DNA of 64,000 nt. Origin: an uncultured Clostridia bacterium (GTDB lineage: Bacteria; Bacillota; Clostridia; TANB77; CAG-508). Location: positions 115,697-179,696 of the forward strand of contig CAPPGO010000002.1 of the NCBI GenBank assembly GCA_948678575.1. Reading direction: 5' to 3'. The notes beneath the pieces were generated by a model. It saw only the letters and a list, made by a program, of their open reading frames with translations, made no database searches and was not told the origin of the DNA. Position 1 is the first letter of the stretch, and each line of letters begins with the position of its first letter. The translations under genes and the position numbers were made by a program. Positions 27,089 through 36,064 of this stretch are shown here, piece after piece.

Positions 27089-28084
27089 ATGTTTGGACAA
27101 GATATAGGAATTGATTTAGGGACTGCGACAGTTATTGCGTATGTAAAAGGTAAGGGCATTGTTTTAAGAGAGCCTTCTGTTGTTGCTGTTAATAATTTAA
27201 CTAATGAAGTTTTAGCAGTTGGTCATGAAGCTAGAAGAATGCTTGGAAGAACACCAGGCAATATTGTTGCTACTAGACCACTTAGAGATGGCGTTATTTC
27301 AGATTATACTGTAACAGAAAAAATGCTTAAATATTTTATTCATAAAATTGGCGGTAAATTTTTATTTTCTCCAAGAATTATGATTTGTATTCCTTCACAA
27401 GTTACAGAAGTTGAGAAAAAAGCGGTTATAGATGCTGCTTCAAATGCGGGAGCTAGAAAAGTATATTTAATAGAAGAACCTATTGCAGCAGCTATTGGAG
27501 CAGGAATAGATATATCAAAACCTTGTGGAAATATGATAGTTGATATTGGTGGTGGAACTACTGATATTGCTGTTATTTCATTAGGAGGTTCAGTAGTTAG
27601 TTCTTCAATTAAAGTTGCTGGGGACAAATTTGACGAATATATTGTAAAATATATAAAAAGACATCATAATGTTATAATTGGAGAAAGAACGGCCGAAGAG
27701 CTTAAAGTTAATGTAGGTTGCGTATTTCCAAAGTTTCAAGATATGGAAATGGATGTTAGAGGTAGAGATTTAACAACTGGATTACCTAGAACAATCACAG
27801 TTTATTCTAGTGAAATGATGGAAGCGTTAGAAGAACCTGCTATGATGATAGTTGAAGCTGTACATTCAGTTTTAGAAAAAACACCACCAGAACTTGCAGC
27901 AGATATTAGTGATAAAGGTATTTACATGACTGGTGGAGGATGTTTAATAGACGGTTTGGACAAGTTATTGCAAGATAGAATAGGAATAAATGTTATGATA
28001 GCGGAAGATGCGATTTCATGTGTTGCAATTGGAACAGGAAAGGCTTTGGATAATTTAGATAGTATAGATCGTATGAAGCGTTAG
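27089..28084 (+). CDS. mreB: Rod-shape-determining protein MreB
   Basis: 331 aa actin-like ATPase. Phosphate 1 is IGIDLGTATVIAY, phosphate 2 is IVDIGGGTTDIAVISLGG and the adenosine motif is IYMTGGGCLIDGLDKLL. It forms membrane filaments that guide wall elongation. The usual mreC/mreD genes are not downstream; mtaB follows after 14 bp, so this could be an Mbl/MreBH-type paralogue. Confidence 0.93.
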   Translation: MFGQDIGIDLGTATVIAYVKGKGIVLREPSVVAVNNLTNEVLAVGHEARRMLGRTPGNIVATRPLRDGVISDYTVTEKMLKYFIHKIGGKFLFSPRIMICIPSQVTEVEKKAVIDAASNAGARKVYLIEEPIAAAIGAGIDISKPCGNMIVDIGGGTTDIAVISLGGSVVSSSIKVAGDKFDEYIVKYIKRHHNVIIGERTAEELKVNVGCVFPKFQDMEMDVRGRDLTTGLPRTITVYSSEMMEALEEPAMMIVEAVHSVLEKTPPELAADISDKGIYMTGGGCLIDGLDKLLQDRIGINVMIAEDAISCVAIGTGKALDNLDSIDRMKR

Positions 28085-28098
28085 AAAAGGAATAATAA

Positions 28099-29396
28099 AT
28101 GAAAAAAGTAGCTTTTTATACATTGCGGATGCAAAACTAACCAATATGAAACAAATGGTATGATTCAAAAGTTTGCAGAAGCAAATTATGAAATAGTAGA
28201 TTTTGAAGAATTTGCAGATATATACATAATAAATACTTGTACTGTTACTAATATGAGTGACAGAAAATCAAGACAAATGCTTAGAAGAGCGAAAGAATTA
28301 AATAATAATTCAATAGTAGTAGCTGTTGGGTGTTATGCACAAGTTGCTAAATCAGATTTAGAGAAAATCGAAGAAATAGATTTGATACTTGGGACAAATG
28401 AGAAAAAAGATATTGTAAATTATATAGAACAATATCTTAATAATAATAATCTTGAAATAGAATTAGATGATGTGCTTCATAATCCTGAATATAGTGATTT
28501 TGGAGCGGTTTCTTATACAACAAAATCAAGAGCTGTTATAAAAATACAAGATGGTTGTGATAGATTTTGTTCATATTGTATAATTCCTTATGCTCGTGGT
28601 AGAGTTAGAAGTAGAAAACCAGAAAGCATATTAGAAGAAATGAAAGAACTTGCTCAAAAAGGAATTAAAGAAGTTGTAATTACTGGGATTCATATTGCAT
28701 CTTATGGAAAAGATTTCAAAACAGAATACAAACTTATAGATTTGTTAGAAAATATGAATAAAATATCTGGAATAGAGAGAATTAGACTTCGGTTCAATAG
28801 AGCCTCTTTTAATTTCAGATGAATTTGTTGAAAGATTAGAAAAATTAGATAAAATGTGTCATCATTTCCATTTATCACTTCAAAGTGGTTCAACAGACAC
28901 TTTAATTAGAATGAATCGCAGATATACAGCTGAGGAATTTGAAGAAGTGACAAAACGATTAAGAAAAGCATATAGTGATGTTATTCTTACAACGGATATA
29001 ATAGTTGGTTTTCCTGGTGAAACTGATGAAGAATTTGAAGAAACATTTAATTTTTTAAAGAAAATAAAATTTTTCAAAATGCATGTGTTTAAATATTCTA
29101 TAAGAAATGGAACTAAGGCTGCAACTATGCCAAATCAAGTGCCTGGTGACATAAAAGAGTTGCGAAGCAAGAGATTATTAGCTTTTTCAGATGAAAACGA
29201 GTTGGAATACATAAAAAATTATATAGGCAAAGAGGTAAAAGTTTTATTTGAAGAAAAAGATGGCGAATATTATAAAGGACATACAGCAAATTATATAATG
29301 GTAAAGGTTAAATCACCAATAGATATAACAGAACAAATGTTGACAGTTAAAATAAAAAATGTTCAAGGTCTAGAATTAGAAGGGGATGTAAACTAA
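28099..29396 (+). CDS. mtaB: MtaB, tRNA t6A37 methylthiotransferase; needs two +1 frameshifts at CGG
   Basis: Translation from ATG 28099 reads MKKVAFYTL, then meets CGG (28126-28128). Reading on in frame stops within a few codons. Skipping the C gives GCKTNQYETNGMIQKF, the family N terminus. The second frame runs through the radical-SAM motif CDRFCSYCIIPYARGRVRSR to RIRL and a second CGG (28790-28792). Skipping its C gives GSIEPLLISDEFVERL and runs to 29396. The joined protein is 431 aa, normal for MtaB, with the UPF0004, radical SAM and TRAM domains intact. Both restored residues are glycines conserved in the family. MtaB adds ms2 to t6A37 of tRNAs reading ANN codons. The start follows AAAAGG. 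Confidence 0.85.
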
Positions 29397-29446
29397 TTGT
29401 AACTCTTTTGTTGCTAAAACTTAATATACATTTTTTGCCAAAAGTA

Positions 29447-29475
29447 TTGATAAAATAAGAAAAATATAATATAAG
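29447..29475 (+). promoter_or_regulatory. Candidate promoter of the small FLFQE-repeat gene
   Basis: TTGATA at 29447-29452, 17-bp spacer, TATAAG at 29470-29475. A TATAAT at 29465-29470 is better in sequence but too close to the -35. Confidence 0.55.
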
Positions 29476-29521
29476 TATATTAAGATAATTAAGTTTGTAA
29501 ACTACTAAGGAGGAAATATAA

Positions 29522-29764
29522 ATGAAAGAGTACAATTTGAATGAAAATGCTGGAAATTTACCTGCAGAAGTTGGTGTTTGGGGAAAAGTTAAAAACTTTT
29601 TATTCCAAGAAATTGATTTAAATAAACCAATCGTTCTTGAATTAACTCCAAAAGAAGAAAAAGTATTAACAGAAGTTCATGACTTTTTATTCCAAGAAGT
29701 AAAATTCCCAGAATTACATGATTTTCTATTCCAAGAAATCACTATATTCGGAAGAAACAAATAA
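29522..29764 (+). CDS. Small protein with three FLFQE repeats, unknown function
   Basis: 80 aa, no membrane helix or signal. A seven-residue unit occurs three times: NFLFQEI (25-31), DFLFQEV (54-60) and DFLFQEI (67-73). The spacers end in LNKP, KFPEL and ITIFG. I do not recognise the family. It has a strong AAGGAGG site, its own promoter and a strong terminator, so it is probably a well-expressed single-gene unit. It could be a small adaptor presenting a repeated short linear motif, or a peptide precursor. No maturation enzyme is nearby. Confidence 0.7.
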   Translation: MKEYNLNENAGNLPAEVGVWGKVKNFLFQEIDLNKPIVLELTPKEEKVLTEVHDFLFQEVKFPELHDFLFQEITIFGRNK

Positions 29765-29770
29765 TAAAAG

Positions 29771-29815
29771 AAAAAAACGCACTTCGCTTATTCTAGAAGT
29801 GCGCTTTTTTTATGT
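29771..29815 (+). terminator. Terminator after the small repeat gene
   Basis: CGCACTTC (29778-29785) pairs with GAAGTGCG (29796-29803) and is flanked by an A-run and a T-run. Confidence 0.85.
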
Positions 29816-29834
29816 GCTTTTTATGTGTTTTAGA

Positions 29835-29863
29835 TTGACTTTAAAAAAGTATTCTTATATAAT
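29835..29863 (+). promoter_or_regulatory. Promoter of pta-ackA-ackA
   Basis: TTGACT at 29835-29840, 17-bp spacer, TATAAT at 29858-29863. Confidence 0.85.
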
Positions 29864-29901
29864 ATGCGTGAGTTAAATTTAAGTTTTATAAGGAGGAAAA
29901 G

Positions 29902-30903
29902 ATGTCTTTTATTGATGACATAAAGAGTAAAGCCAAAAAAGATATAAAAACTATTGTGCTTCCAGAATCAGATGACGAAAGAGTGGTTCTAGGTGGCGTA
30001 AAGGTTATAGGAGAAGGATTTGCAAAAATAGTTTTTATAGGAAAAGAAGAGAAGATAAAAAACATAGCAAAAAAACATGATTTAGATGTTTCAAGAGCTA
30101 CAATAATAGATCCAGAAAATTCTGAAAAAACAGAACAATATGCAAAAGCATTATATGAACTTAGAAAAGATAAAGGAATGACAGAAGAACAAGCAAAAGA
30201 ACTTATATTAGATCCAGTATATTATGGTATGATGATGGTAAAATTAGATGATGCAGATGGATTAGTATCAGGAGCTAATCATTCAACAGCAGATACGTTA
30301 AGACCAGCACTTCAAATTTTGAAAACTTCATCAGATACAAAACTTGTTTCAGCATTTTTTGTAATGGTTGTTCCAGACAAAACTTATGGAGCAGATGGAG
30401 TTTTGCTTTTTGGAGATTGCGCATTAAATGAAAATCCAAATGCTTTAAGTTTAGCTGAAATTGCAAGATGTTCAAGCAATAGTTTTAAAGCTTTTGTAGG
30501 AAAAGAACCAAAAGTTGCAATGCTTTCATATTCAACTTATGGTAGTGCTGCATCTGAATCAGTAACAAAAGTTAGAGAAGCAACAAATATTATAAAAGAA
30601 AAATATCCAGAGCTAAAAATTGATGGAGAACTTCAATTAGATGCAGCTATTATTAAATCAGTTGCAGAAAAAAAAGCTCCTGGAAGTGATATAGCAGGAG
30701 AAGCAAATGTACTTATATTTCCAGACTTAAATGCAGGAAATATAGGATATAAATTAGTTCAAAGATTTGCACATGCTGAGGCTTATGGACCAATTTGCCA
30801 AGGTATTGCAAAACCAGTTAATGACTTATCAAGAGGTTGTAGTGCAGAAGATGTTGCAGGTGTTGTAGCATTTACAGCTGTACAAGCTCAAATGCAAAAA
30901 TAG
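29902..30903 (+). CDS. pta: Phosphate acetyltransferase
   Basis: 333 aa, the short PTA form without an N-terminal P-loop domain. It converts acetyl-CoA and phosphate to acetyl phosphate. Signatures are VLPESDDERV, DADGLVSGANHSTADTLRPALQ, MLSYSTYGSA and VLIFPDLNAGNIGYKL. AAGGAGG precedes the ATG. Ten base pairs separate it from the first ackA; together they make ATP and acetate. Confidence 0.95.
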   Translation: MSFIDDIKSKAKKDIKTIVLPESDDERVVLGGVKVIGEGFAKIVFIGKEEKIKNIAKKHDLDVSRATIIDPENSEKTEQYAKALYELRKDKGMTEEQAKELILDPVYYGMMMVKLDDADGLVSGANHSTADTLRPALQILKTSSDTKLVSAFFVMVVPDKTYGADGVLLFGDCALNENPNALSLAEIARCSSNSFKAFVGKEPKVAMLSYSTYGSAASESVTKVREATNIIKEKYPELKIDGELQLDAAIIKSVAEKKAPGSDIAGEANVLIFPDLNAGNIGYKLVQRFAHAEAYGPICQGIAKPVNDLSRGCSAEDVAGVVAFTAVQAQMQK

Positions 30904-30913
30904 GAGGAATAAA

Positions 30914-32113
30914 ATGAAAATTTTAGTAGTAAATTGTGGTAGTAGTTCACTTAAATATCAATTAATTGATATGGAAAATGAAACTTTACTTGCCAAAGGA
31001 AATTTTGAAAGAATAGGAGAGCAAGAAGCTTTTGTTACTCACAAAGTAGCAGGAGAAAAATATGTTACAAAATCTCCTGTTATGAATCATGAAGAAGCTA
31101 TAAAAATTGTTTTAGAGCAATTAGTTCATAAAGATTATGGTGTAATAAAAGATTTATCAGAAATATCAGCTGTTGGACATAGATTAGTACATGGTGGAGA
31201 AATATTCAATAAATCAGTTCAAATTACAGAAGAGGTTATTGAAAAATATGCATCTTGTTCTAGTTTAGCACCACTTCATAACCCAGCAACTATTCTTGGA
31301 ATTAGAGCTTGCCAAAAAGAAATGCCAAATATTCCAATGGTTGGTGTGTTTGATACAGCATTTCATCAAACAATGCCAAAAGAAAATTACCTATATCCAA
31401 TTCCTTATGAATTTTATGAAAAATATGGAATTAGAAAATATGGTTTTCATGGTACATCACATCAATATGTATCAAAACGAGTTGCAGAAGTTATTGGTAA
31501 ACCAATAGAAGATTTGAAAATAGTTACTTGCCATTTAGGACAAGGAGCATCAATTTGTGCAATAGATGCTGGAAAATCAGTAAATACATCTATGGGACTT
31601 TCTCCTTTGGGAGGAATTGCAATGGTTACTCGTTCTGGTGATTTAGATCCATCAGTTGTAACAGAAATTATGGAAAGAGAAAATTTAAGTGCTAAGGAAG
31701 TAAATACTTTATTAAATAAAAAATCAGGTTTATATGGAATTACAGGATTAAATCCAGATTTTAGAGAGATTGAACTTGCATCTTATGAAGCAGATAAACC
31801 AAAAGCAACAGTTGCAATTGAAATATTTACAAAAACTATTGCTGAATTTGTTGCTAAATATGCAGTTTCATTAAAAGGTATAGATGTTGTTGTATTTACT
31901 GGCGGAATTGGTGAAAACCAAGTTAATATAAGAAAGAAAATTTGCGAAAACTTAGAATGGATGGGACTAGAATTAGATGTTGCTAAAAACGAAACAAGAG
32001 GTGAAGAAGTAAAAATCTCTACTGAGAATTCAAAAATTTTAGCTTATGTTATTCCAACTGATGAAGAAATGGTTATTGCTAGGGATACGAAAGCCATTGT
32101 AGAAAATTTATAA
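30914..32113 (+). CDS. ackA: Acetate kinase, first copy
   Basis: 399 aa. The ASKHA-fold signatures are present: KILVVNCGSSSLKYQLID, GHRLVHGGE, FDTAFHQTMP, YGFHGTSHQYV, VTRSGDLDPS (catalytic Arg) and FTGGIGENQVNIR. It forms acetate and ATP from acetyl phosphate. It directly follows pta. A second, clearly diverged copy follows after 16 bp. Confidence 0.95.
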   Translation: MKILVVNCGSSSLKYQLIDMENETLLAKGNFERIGEQEAFVTHKVAGEKYVTKSPVMNHEEAIKIVLEQLVHKDYGVIKDLSEISAVGHRLVHGGEIFNKSVQITEEVIEKYASCSSLAPLHNPATILGIRACQKEMPNIPMVGVFDTAFHQTMPKENYLYPIPYEFYEKYGIRKYGFHGTSHQYVSKRVAEVIGKPIEDLKIVTCHLGQGASICAIDAGKSVNTSMGLSPLGGIAMVTRSGDLDPSVVTEIMERENLSAKEVNTLLNKKSGLYGITGLNPDFREIELASYEADKPKATVAIEIFTKTIAEFVAKYAVSLKGIDVVVFTGGIGENQVNIRKKICENLEWMGLELDVAKNETRGEEVKISTENSKILAYVIPTDEEMVIARDTKAIVENL

Positions 32114-32129
32114 TTAGGAGAAAAAGCTT

Positions 32130-33320
32130 ATGAAAATATTAGTTCTAAATTGTGGAAGTTCATCATTAAAATTTCAACTTATTGATATGACAAATGAGGA
32201 AAGAGTAGTAAAAGGAAATTACGAGAGAATAGGTGGAATGAAATCTGCTTTAAGACTGAATGTAAGAGGAAACAAAGAAACAATTATTCATGTTGCCAGA
32301 GATTATGATGAAGCAATTAGATTTGTTCTTCAAGTATTAATGGATGAAAAATATCAAATAATTTCAAGTTTAGATGAAATTTCTGCAATAGGACATAGAA
32401 TAGTTCATGGAGGAGAAAAATTTAGTCAATCTGTTGTTATAACAGAAGAAGTTATAGAAAAGATAGAAGAATGTACAGATTTAGCCCCACTTCATAATCC
32501 AGCTGGAATTGCTGGAATAAGAGCTGCACAATCAGCAATGCCTGGAAAACCAATGGTTGCAGTATTTGATACAGCTTTCCATCAAACAATGCCAGCAAAA
32601 GCATTTATTTATCAAATACCATATAAATATTATGGAAAATACAAAATTAGAAAATATGGGTTTCATGGAACAAGTCATAGATATGTTGCAAATCGTGTAG
32701 CAGAACTTATGGGAAAAGACATAAAAGATTTGAAAATTATTAGTTGTCATTTAGGACAAGGAGCATCAATTTGTGCTATTAAAGGTGGAAATTCAGTTGA
32801 TACTAGTATGGGATTAACGCCATTATCTGGTATTCCAATGGCAACAAGATGTGGAGATATAGATCCGTCTATTATTCCATATATAATGACTCTTGAAGAT
32901 TTAAAACCAGATGAAGTTGAGAATATATTAAATAAGCAATCAGGAGCTTGGGGTGTTTCAGGAGTTTCAGAAGATTATAGAGATATTGAAATGGCATGCC
33001 AAGATGGTGATGAAAGATCAATATTAACATTAGATAGTCAAAGTTATAAAATTGCTCAATATATTGCCCAATATGTTGTTTCACTAAATGGTGTAGATGT
33101 TATAACATTTACTGGTGGAGTTGGAGAAAATGGCTTTGAAACAAGAGAGAGAATTTGTAATTATTTAGAATGGTTTGGAGTTGAGTTGGATAAAGAAAAA
33201 AATGCACAAAAAGGAAAAGAAATGTGCGTATCTACTGAGAATTCAAGAATTTCAGTATATGTTGTTCCAACAAATGAAGAACTTATGATTGCAAGAGATA
33301 CTTACAAATTAGTAAAATAA
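32130..33320 (+). CDS. ackA: Acetate kinase, second tandem copy
   Basis: 396 aa paralogue of the preceding gene, with the same catalytic signatures (NCGSSSLKFQLID, FDTAFHQTMP, YGFHGTSHRYV, ATRCGDIDPS, FTGGVGENGFETR). The N-terminal 60 residues and the 290-330 region differ strongly from copy 1, so this is not a recent duplication. A different acyl preference (propionate or butyrate) is possible but cannot be read from the sequence. Confidence 0.92.
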   Translation: MKILVLNCGSSSLKFQLIDMTNEERVVKGNYERIGGMKSALRLNVRGNKETIIHVARDYDEAIRFVLQVLMDEKYQIISSLDEISAIGHRIVHGGEKFSQSVVITEEVIEKIEECTDLAPLHNPAGIAGIRAAQSAMPGKPMVAVFDTAFHQTMPAKAFIYQIPYKYYGKYKIRKYGFHGTSHRYVANRVAELMGKDIKDLKIISCHLGQGASICAIKGGNSVDTSMGLTPLSGIPMATRCGDIDPSIIPYIMTLEDLKPDEVENILNKQSGAWGVSGVSEDYRDIEMACQDGDERSILTLDSQSYKIAQYIAQYVVSLNGVDVITFTGGVGENGFETRERICNYLEWFGVELDKEKNAQKGKEMCVSTENSRISVYVVPTNEELMIARDTYKLVK

Positions 33321-33334
33321 TAATAAATAATAAA

Positions 33335-33552
33335 AGCAAAGCAAGTATATATATAATTATATTGAGAAATTCGTGCATCAAAATTGCTGAATAGAAAATC
33401 TTAAAGCATTCAAGTAGGGAATCTCATAGCACAGTGAGCTTGCGAACAATGTGCGGTACATGAGGGCGCTACGAGAAAGCTTTTAGAATTTTCATTCTAA
33501 ATTTTGCTTGTCCGAATTGTCGAAATAATATCATATATATACTTGCTTTGCT
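33335..33552. repeat. 218-bp element with 20-bp terminal inverted repeats, folds as a long rod
   Basis: The ends (33335-33354 and 33533-33552) are inverted repeats starting AGCAAAGCAAGTATAT. Inside them, 33361-33408 and 33478-33530 are imperfect complements. The core (about 33422-33465, with CTCAT...ATGAG) can pair again. The GC-richer centre contrasts with the AT-rich flanks. It lies between convergent ackA and rqcH with no coding capacity. It could be a MITE-like insertion, a long bidirectional terminator or a rod-shaped small RNA. Confidence 0.65.
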
Positions 33553-33586
33553 AAATATTTATATGTTTGTTTTTTATTACTTATTT

Positions 33587-35278
33587 TTATCTAATATATA
33601 TTGTTTTATAATTTGTATAAATAACCATACCAGGTTTTGCGCCAGAAGCTTTTTTTACATATCTTGCTAAACAAAAATCGACTGGAACATTAGAAGATTT
33701 AGAAGCTTTGCTGTTTTCTTTTGCAAGTTCTGCACATTTTGTTAAAATTTCATCTGGAACATCAATATTTCCATTAGTTTTTAAAATTATATGACTTCCA
33801 TGAATTTTTTGAGTATGGAACCAATAATCATTTTTATCTGCAAATTTTAAACTTAAATAGTCATTTTGTAAATTATTTTTACCAACATAAACATTGTAAC
33901 CATCAATTGTGATTGGTAAAACTTCAATTTCTGTGTTTTTATTTTTCTTCTTACTAACTTTATTTTTGTTCTTTTTATTAATTTCTTTTTTAGTAACAAT
34001 GTTTTCTGAAATTTCTTCAAAGACTTCATTGATATCAGATAGGCTTTTAGCATTTTCAAGAGAAAATACAATACTTTGAATATAGTCTAATTCTTTTTCA
34101 GCTTCAATTTTTTGAATAGAAACGATTTCCAAAGCGTTTTTCAATTTATTATATTTTTTGAAGTATTTATCTATATTTTTATGTATAGACATGCTTTTAT
34201 CTAGTGGAATTGTTATCAAATTATTATTGTCATAGTAGTTTTCTAATTCAATTTTGTCCATATTTGGAGCATTTTTGAATTTATATAAATTAGCTGTAAG
34301 AAGTTCACCATATAATTTATATGTATCCATATGTGAACATTCTTTTAATTTGTTGTTAATATTTTCAAGCTTTTTAGAAACTTTTTTTAAGCTTCCAGAT
34401 ATTATTCTAAGTAAGTTATTTCTAGAACTTGTAAAATTATTAGAACTTTCTTTATTATAATAAAAATCATCAATAAAGAAGTTTATGTTTAATGGATTTT
34501 CATTTTGAGTTAAGCTTAAACAATAATCATTTTCATATTTTACACAAGATATTTTTGAAGTTCCAAAGTTTGCAATTATTTCTTTTATGTAATTATATAA
34601 TTTTTCTAAATCATTTCTTGAATAATCGATATCAGAAATATTTAATTGTTTTAAAGTATTTAATATAAAAGTTTTAGAAAAACCAATCAATTGTGAAGGC
34701 ATAATTTTTGATAAAGTTGTTTCTTCACTTGCACTGAAAATGTTATAAAATTCTTCAAAAGAATTCAATTTTAAAAAGCTTTCTTTATTAATAGCTGTAA
34801 ATTCAAATTCATGAGCTGGAAGTAATTCACGAGTTCCAGATTCTACATGTTTTAAAGTGTCTATAATAATGTTGTTTTCATTTGTTAAAATAATATTGCT
34901 TTGTCTACTCATAATTTCAACAAAAAGTTTTCTAATTACTAAATCATTAAGTTCATTATAAGCTTCAAATTTGATTTGAACTGTTCTTTCTAAATCCATA
35001 GTAGAAATGTCTATGATTTTACTACCAATTAAATATTTTCTAAGTAGCATACAAAAATTTGGAGCAACTTGTGGGTTGGGTTTTGAGTATGTAGTAAGTC
35101 CAATTCTACAAGTTTCTGGATTACTAGATAAAGCTAGTGCATAGTTGTTGCCATTAGAATAAATACTAAGAACAATATCGTTTTTAGTAGGTTCAAATAC
35201 TTTATTTACTTTTCCACCAATCAAATGTGGTTTTAATTCTTCAATTATAGATTTTGTTATAAATCCATCAAAAGCCAT
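33587..35278 (-). CDS. rqcH: RqcH, ribosome quality-control NFACT protein
   Basis: 563 aa. It has NFACT-N (MAFDGFITKSIIEELK, IGGKVNKVFEP, EIMSRQSNIIL), a central coiled-coil/HhH region, a Lys-rich segment (KKNKNKVSKKKNK) and the NFACT-R domain (DYWFHTQKIHGSHIILK). RqcH binds stalled 50S-peptidyl-tRNA complexes and adds Ala tails. Older annotations call it fibronectin-binding protein. Minus-strand ATG with AAGGAG upstream. Confidence 0.93.
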   Translation of the reverse strand: MAFDGFITKSIIEELKPHLIGGKVNKVFEPTKNDIVLSIYSNGNNYALALSSNPETCRIGLTTYSKPNPQVAPNFCMLLRKYLIGSKIIDISTMDLERTVQIKFEAYNELNDLVIRKLFVEIMSRQSNIILTNENNIIIDTLKHVESGTRELLPAHEFEFTAINKESFLKLNSFEEFYNIFSASEETTLSKIMPSQLIGFSKTFILNTLKQLNISDIDYSRNDLEKLYNYIKEIIANFGTSKISCVKYENDYCLSLTQNENPLNINFFIDDFYYNKESSNNFTSSRNNLLRIISGSLKKVSKKLENINNKLKECSHMDTYKLYGELLTANLYKFKNAPNMDKIELENYYDNNNLITIPLDKSMSIHKNIDKYFKKYNKLKNALEIVSIQKIEAEKELDYIQSIVFSLENAKSLSDINEVFEEISENIVTKKEINKKNKNKVSKKKNKNTEIEVLPITIDGYNVYVGKNNLQNDYLSLKFADKNDYWFHTQKIHGSHIILKTNGNIDVPDEILTKCAELAKENSKASKSSNVPVDFCLARYVKKASGAKPGMVIYTNYKTIYIR

Positions 35279-35489
35279 TTTAAATACTCCTTAACTGCAT
35301 AAATACCATAAAATTATATATTTTTTTTGATGATTTTACAATAGGAGATAGTTAAAAAATTGAATAAATTAACATAATATGGTATAATATACATAGATTT
35401 GCTTTTGTATATGCACAAATGTTGTAAATAAAGTGCAAGATATGATTGTTTGGGTATAAGGGTTGTGGCTTTACAAGGAGGACATCTTT

Positions 35490-36017
35490 ATGAAAAAGAG
35501 ATTACAGACATTAGTACTTGTCCTGTTGGTTGTAGTCATGTTTCTTGCTGGATGTGGAAGCACTGAACCTGAATATACAGTCGAAATTGGCGACATTATT
35601 TTTGAAAATGATACTGTTAAAATCACAGCAGTGGATACAGATGAGTATTTGGAAGTCTTTAAGACTGAAGAAATTTGTCTACCATATTTTGCGAGTGATG
35701 GGGTTCCAGTAATTTTAAACTTAGGTGGAACAACCCTCAGTGTTATTCAAAGTGATGATAAGCTGTATGACGAGCTGTATCGGTCAATACTTACAGTATA
35801 TGAAAATGGCGAGGAAAAGGAGATAACCAACATGCTTGAAGAGTTCTTTGTGGCTCGAATGGCAGATGGAACTTTTATGGTGTATTATGAGGTGTACAAT
35901 GAATATGCTGAAACGGGAGATGAAAAGACAATTACCAAGTATCTAAATTTGAAGGCATTTAAGATTGAATTCAAAAAATACATTGAAGATTTAGAGGAAC
36001 AGTTAGAGTTTATCTAA
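35490..36017 (+). CDS. Lipoprotein of unknown function with atypical codon use
   Basis: 175 aa from ATG 35490 (AAGGAGG 8 bp upstream). The signal peptide ends in the lipobox LAGC, so it is a membrane-anchored lipoprotein. The mature part is acidic; I do not recognise a domain. Codon choice differs from its neighbours: GTC, CTG, CTT, GGC and CGG (35781-35783, the only zero-frame CGG I see that does not coincide with a frame break). It is an isolated + gene beside a minus gene, with its own terminator, and may be a recent acquisition. Confidence 0.8.
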   Translation: MKKRLQTLVLVLLVVVMFLAGCGSTEPEYTVEIGDIIFENDTVKITAVDTDEYLEVFKTEEICLPYFASDGVPVILNLGGTTLSVIQSDDKLYDELYRSILTVYENGEEKEITNMLEEFFVARMADGTFMVYYEVYNEYAETGDEKTITKYLNLKAFKIEFKKYIEDLEEQLEFI

Positions 36018-36064
36018 ATCTACTGTAAAAGCAAATCTCGAAAATAATACCATATACCCTACCC

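Noticed and set aside
29522..29764. CRISPR array or tandem DNA repeat
   Set aside because: The repeat is at the protein level (FLFQE); nucleotide spacing is irregular. I saw no CRISPR array anywhere in the window.
33335..33552. 6S, SRP or RNase P RNA
   Set aside because: The size and rod shape are suggestive, but none of the conserved core sequences that I know is visible.
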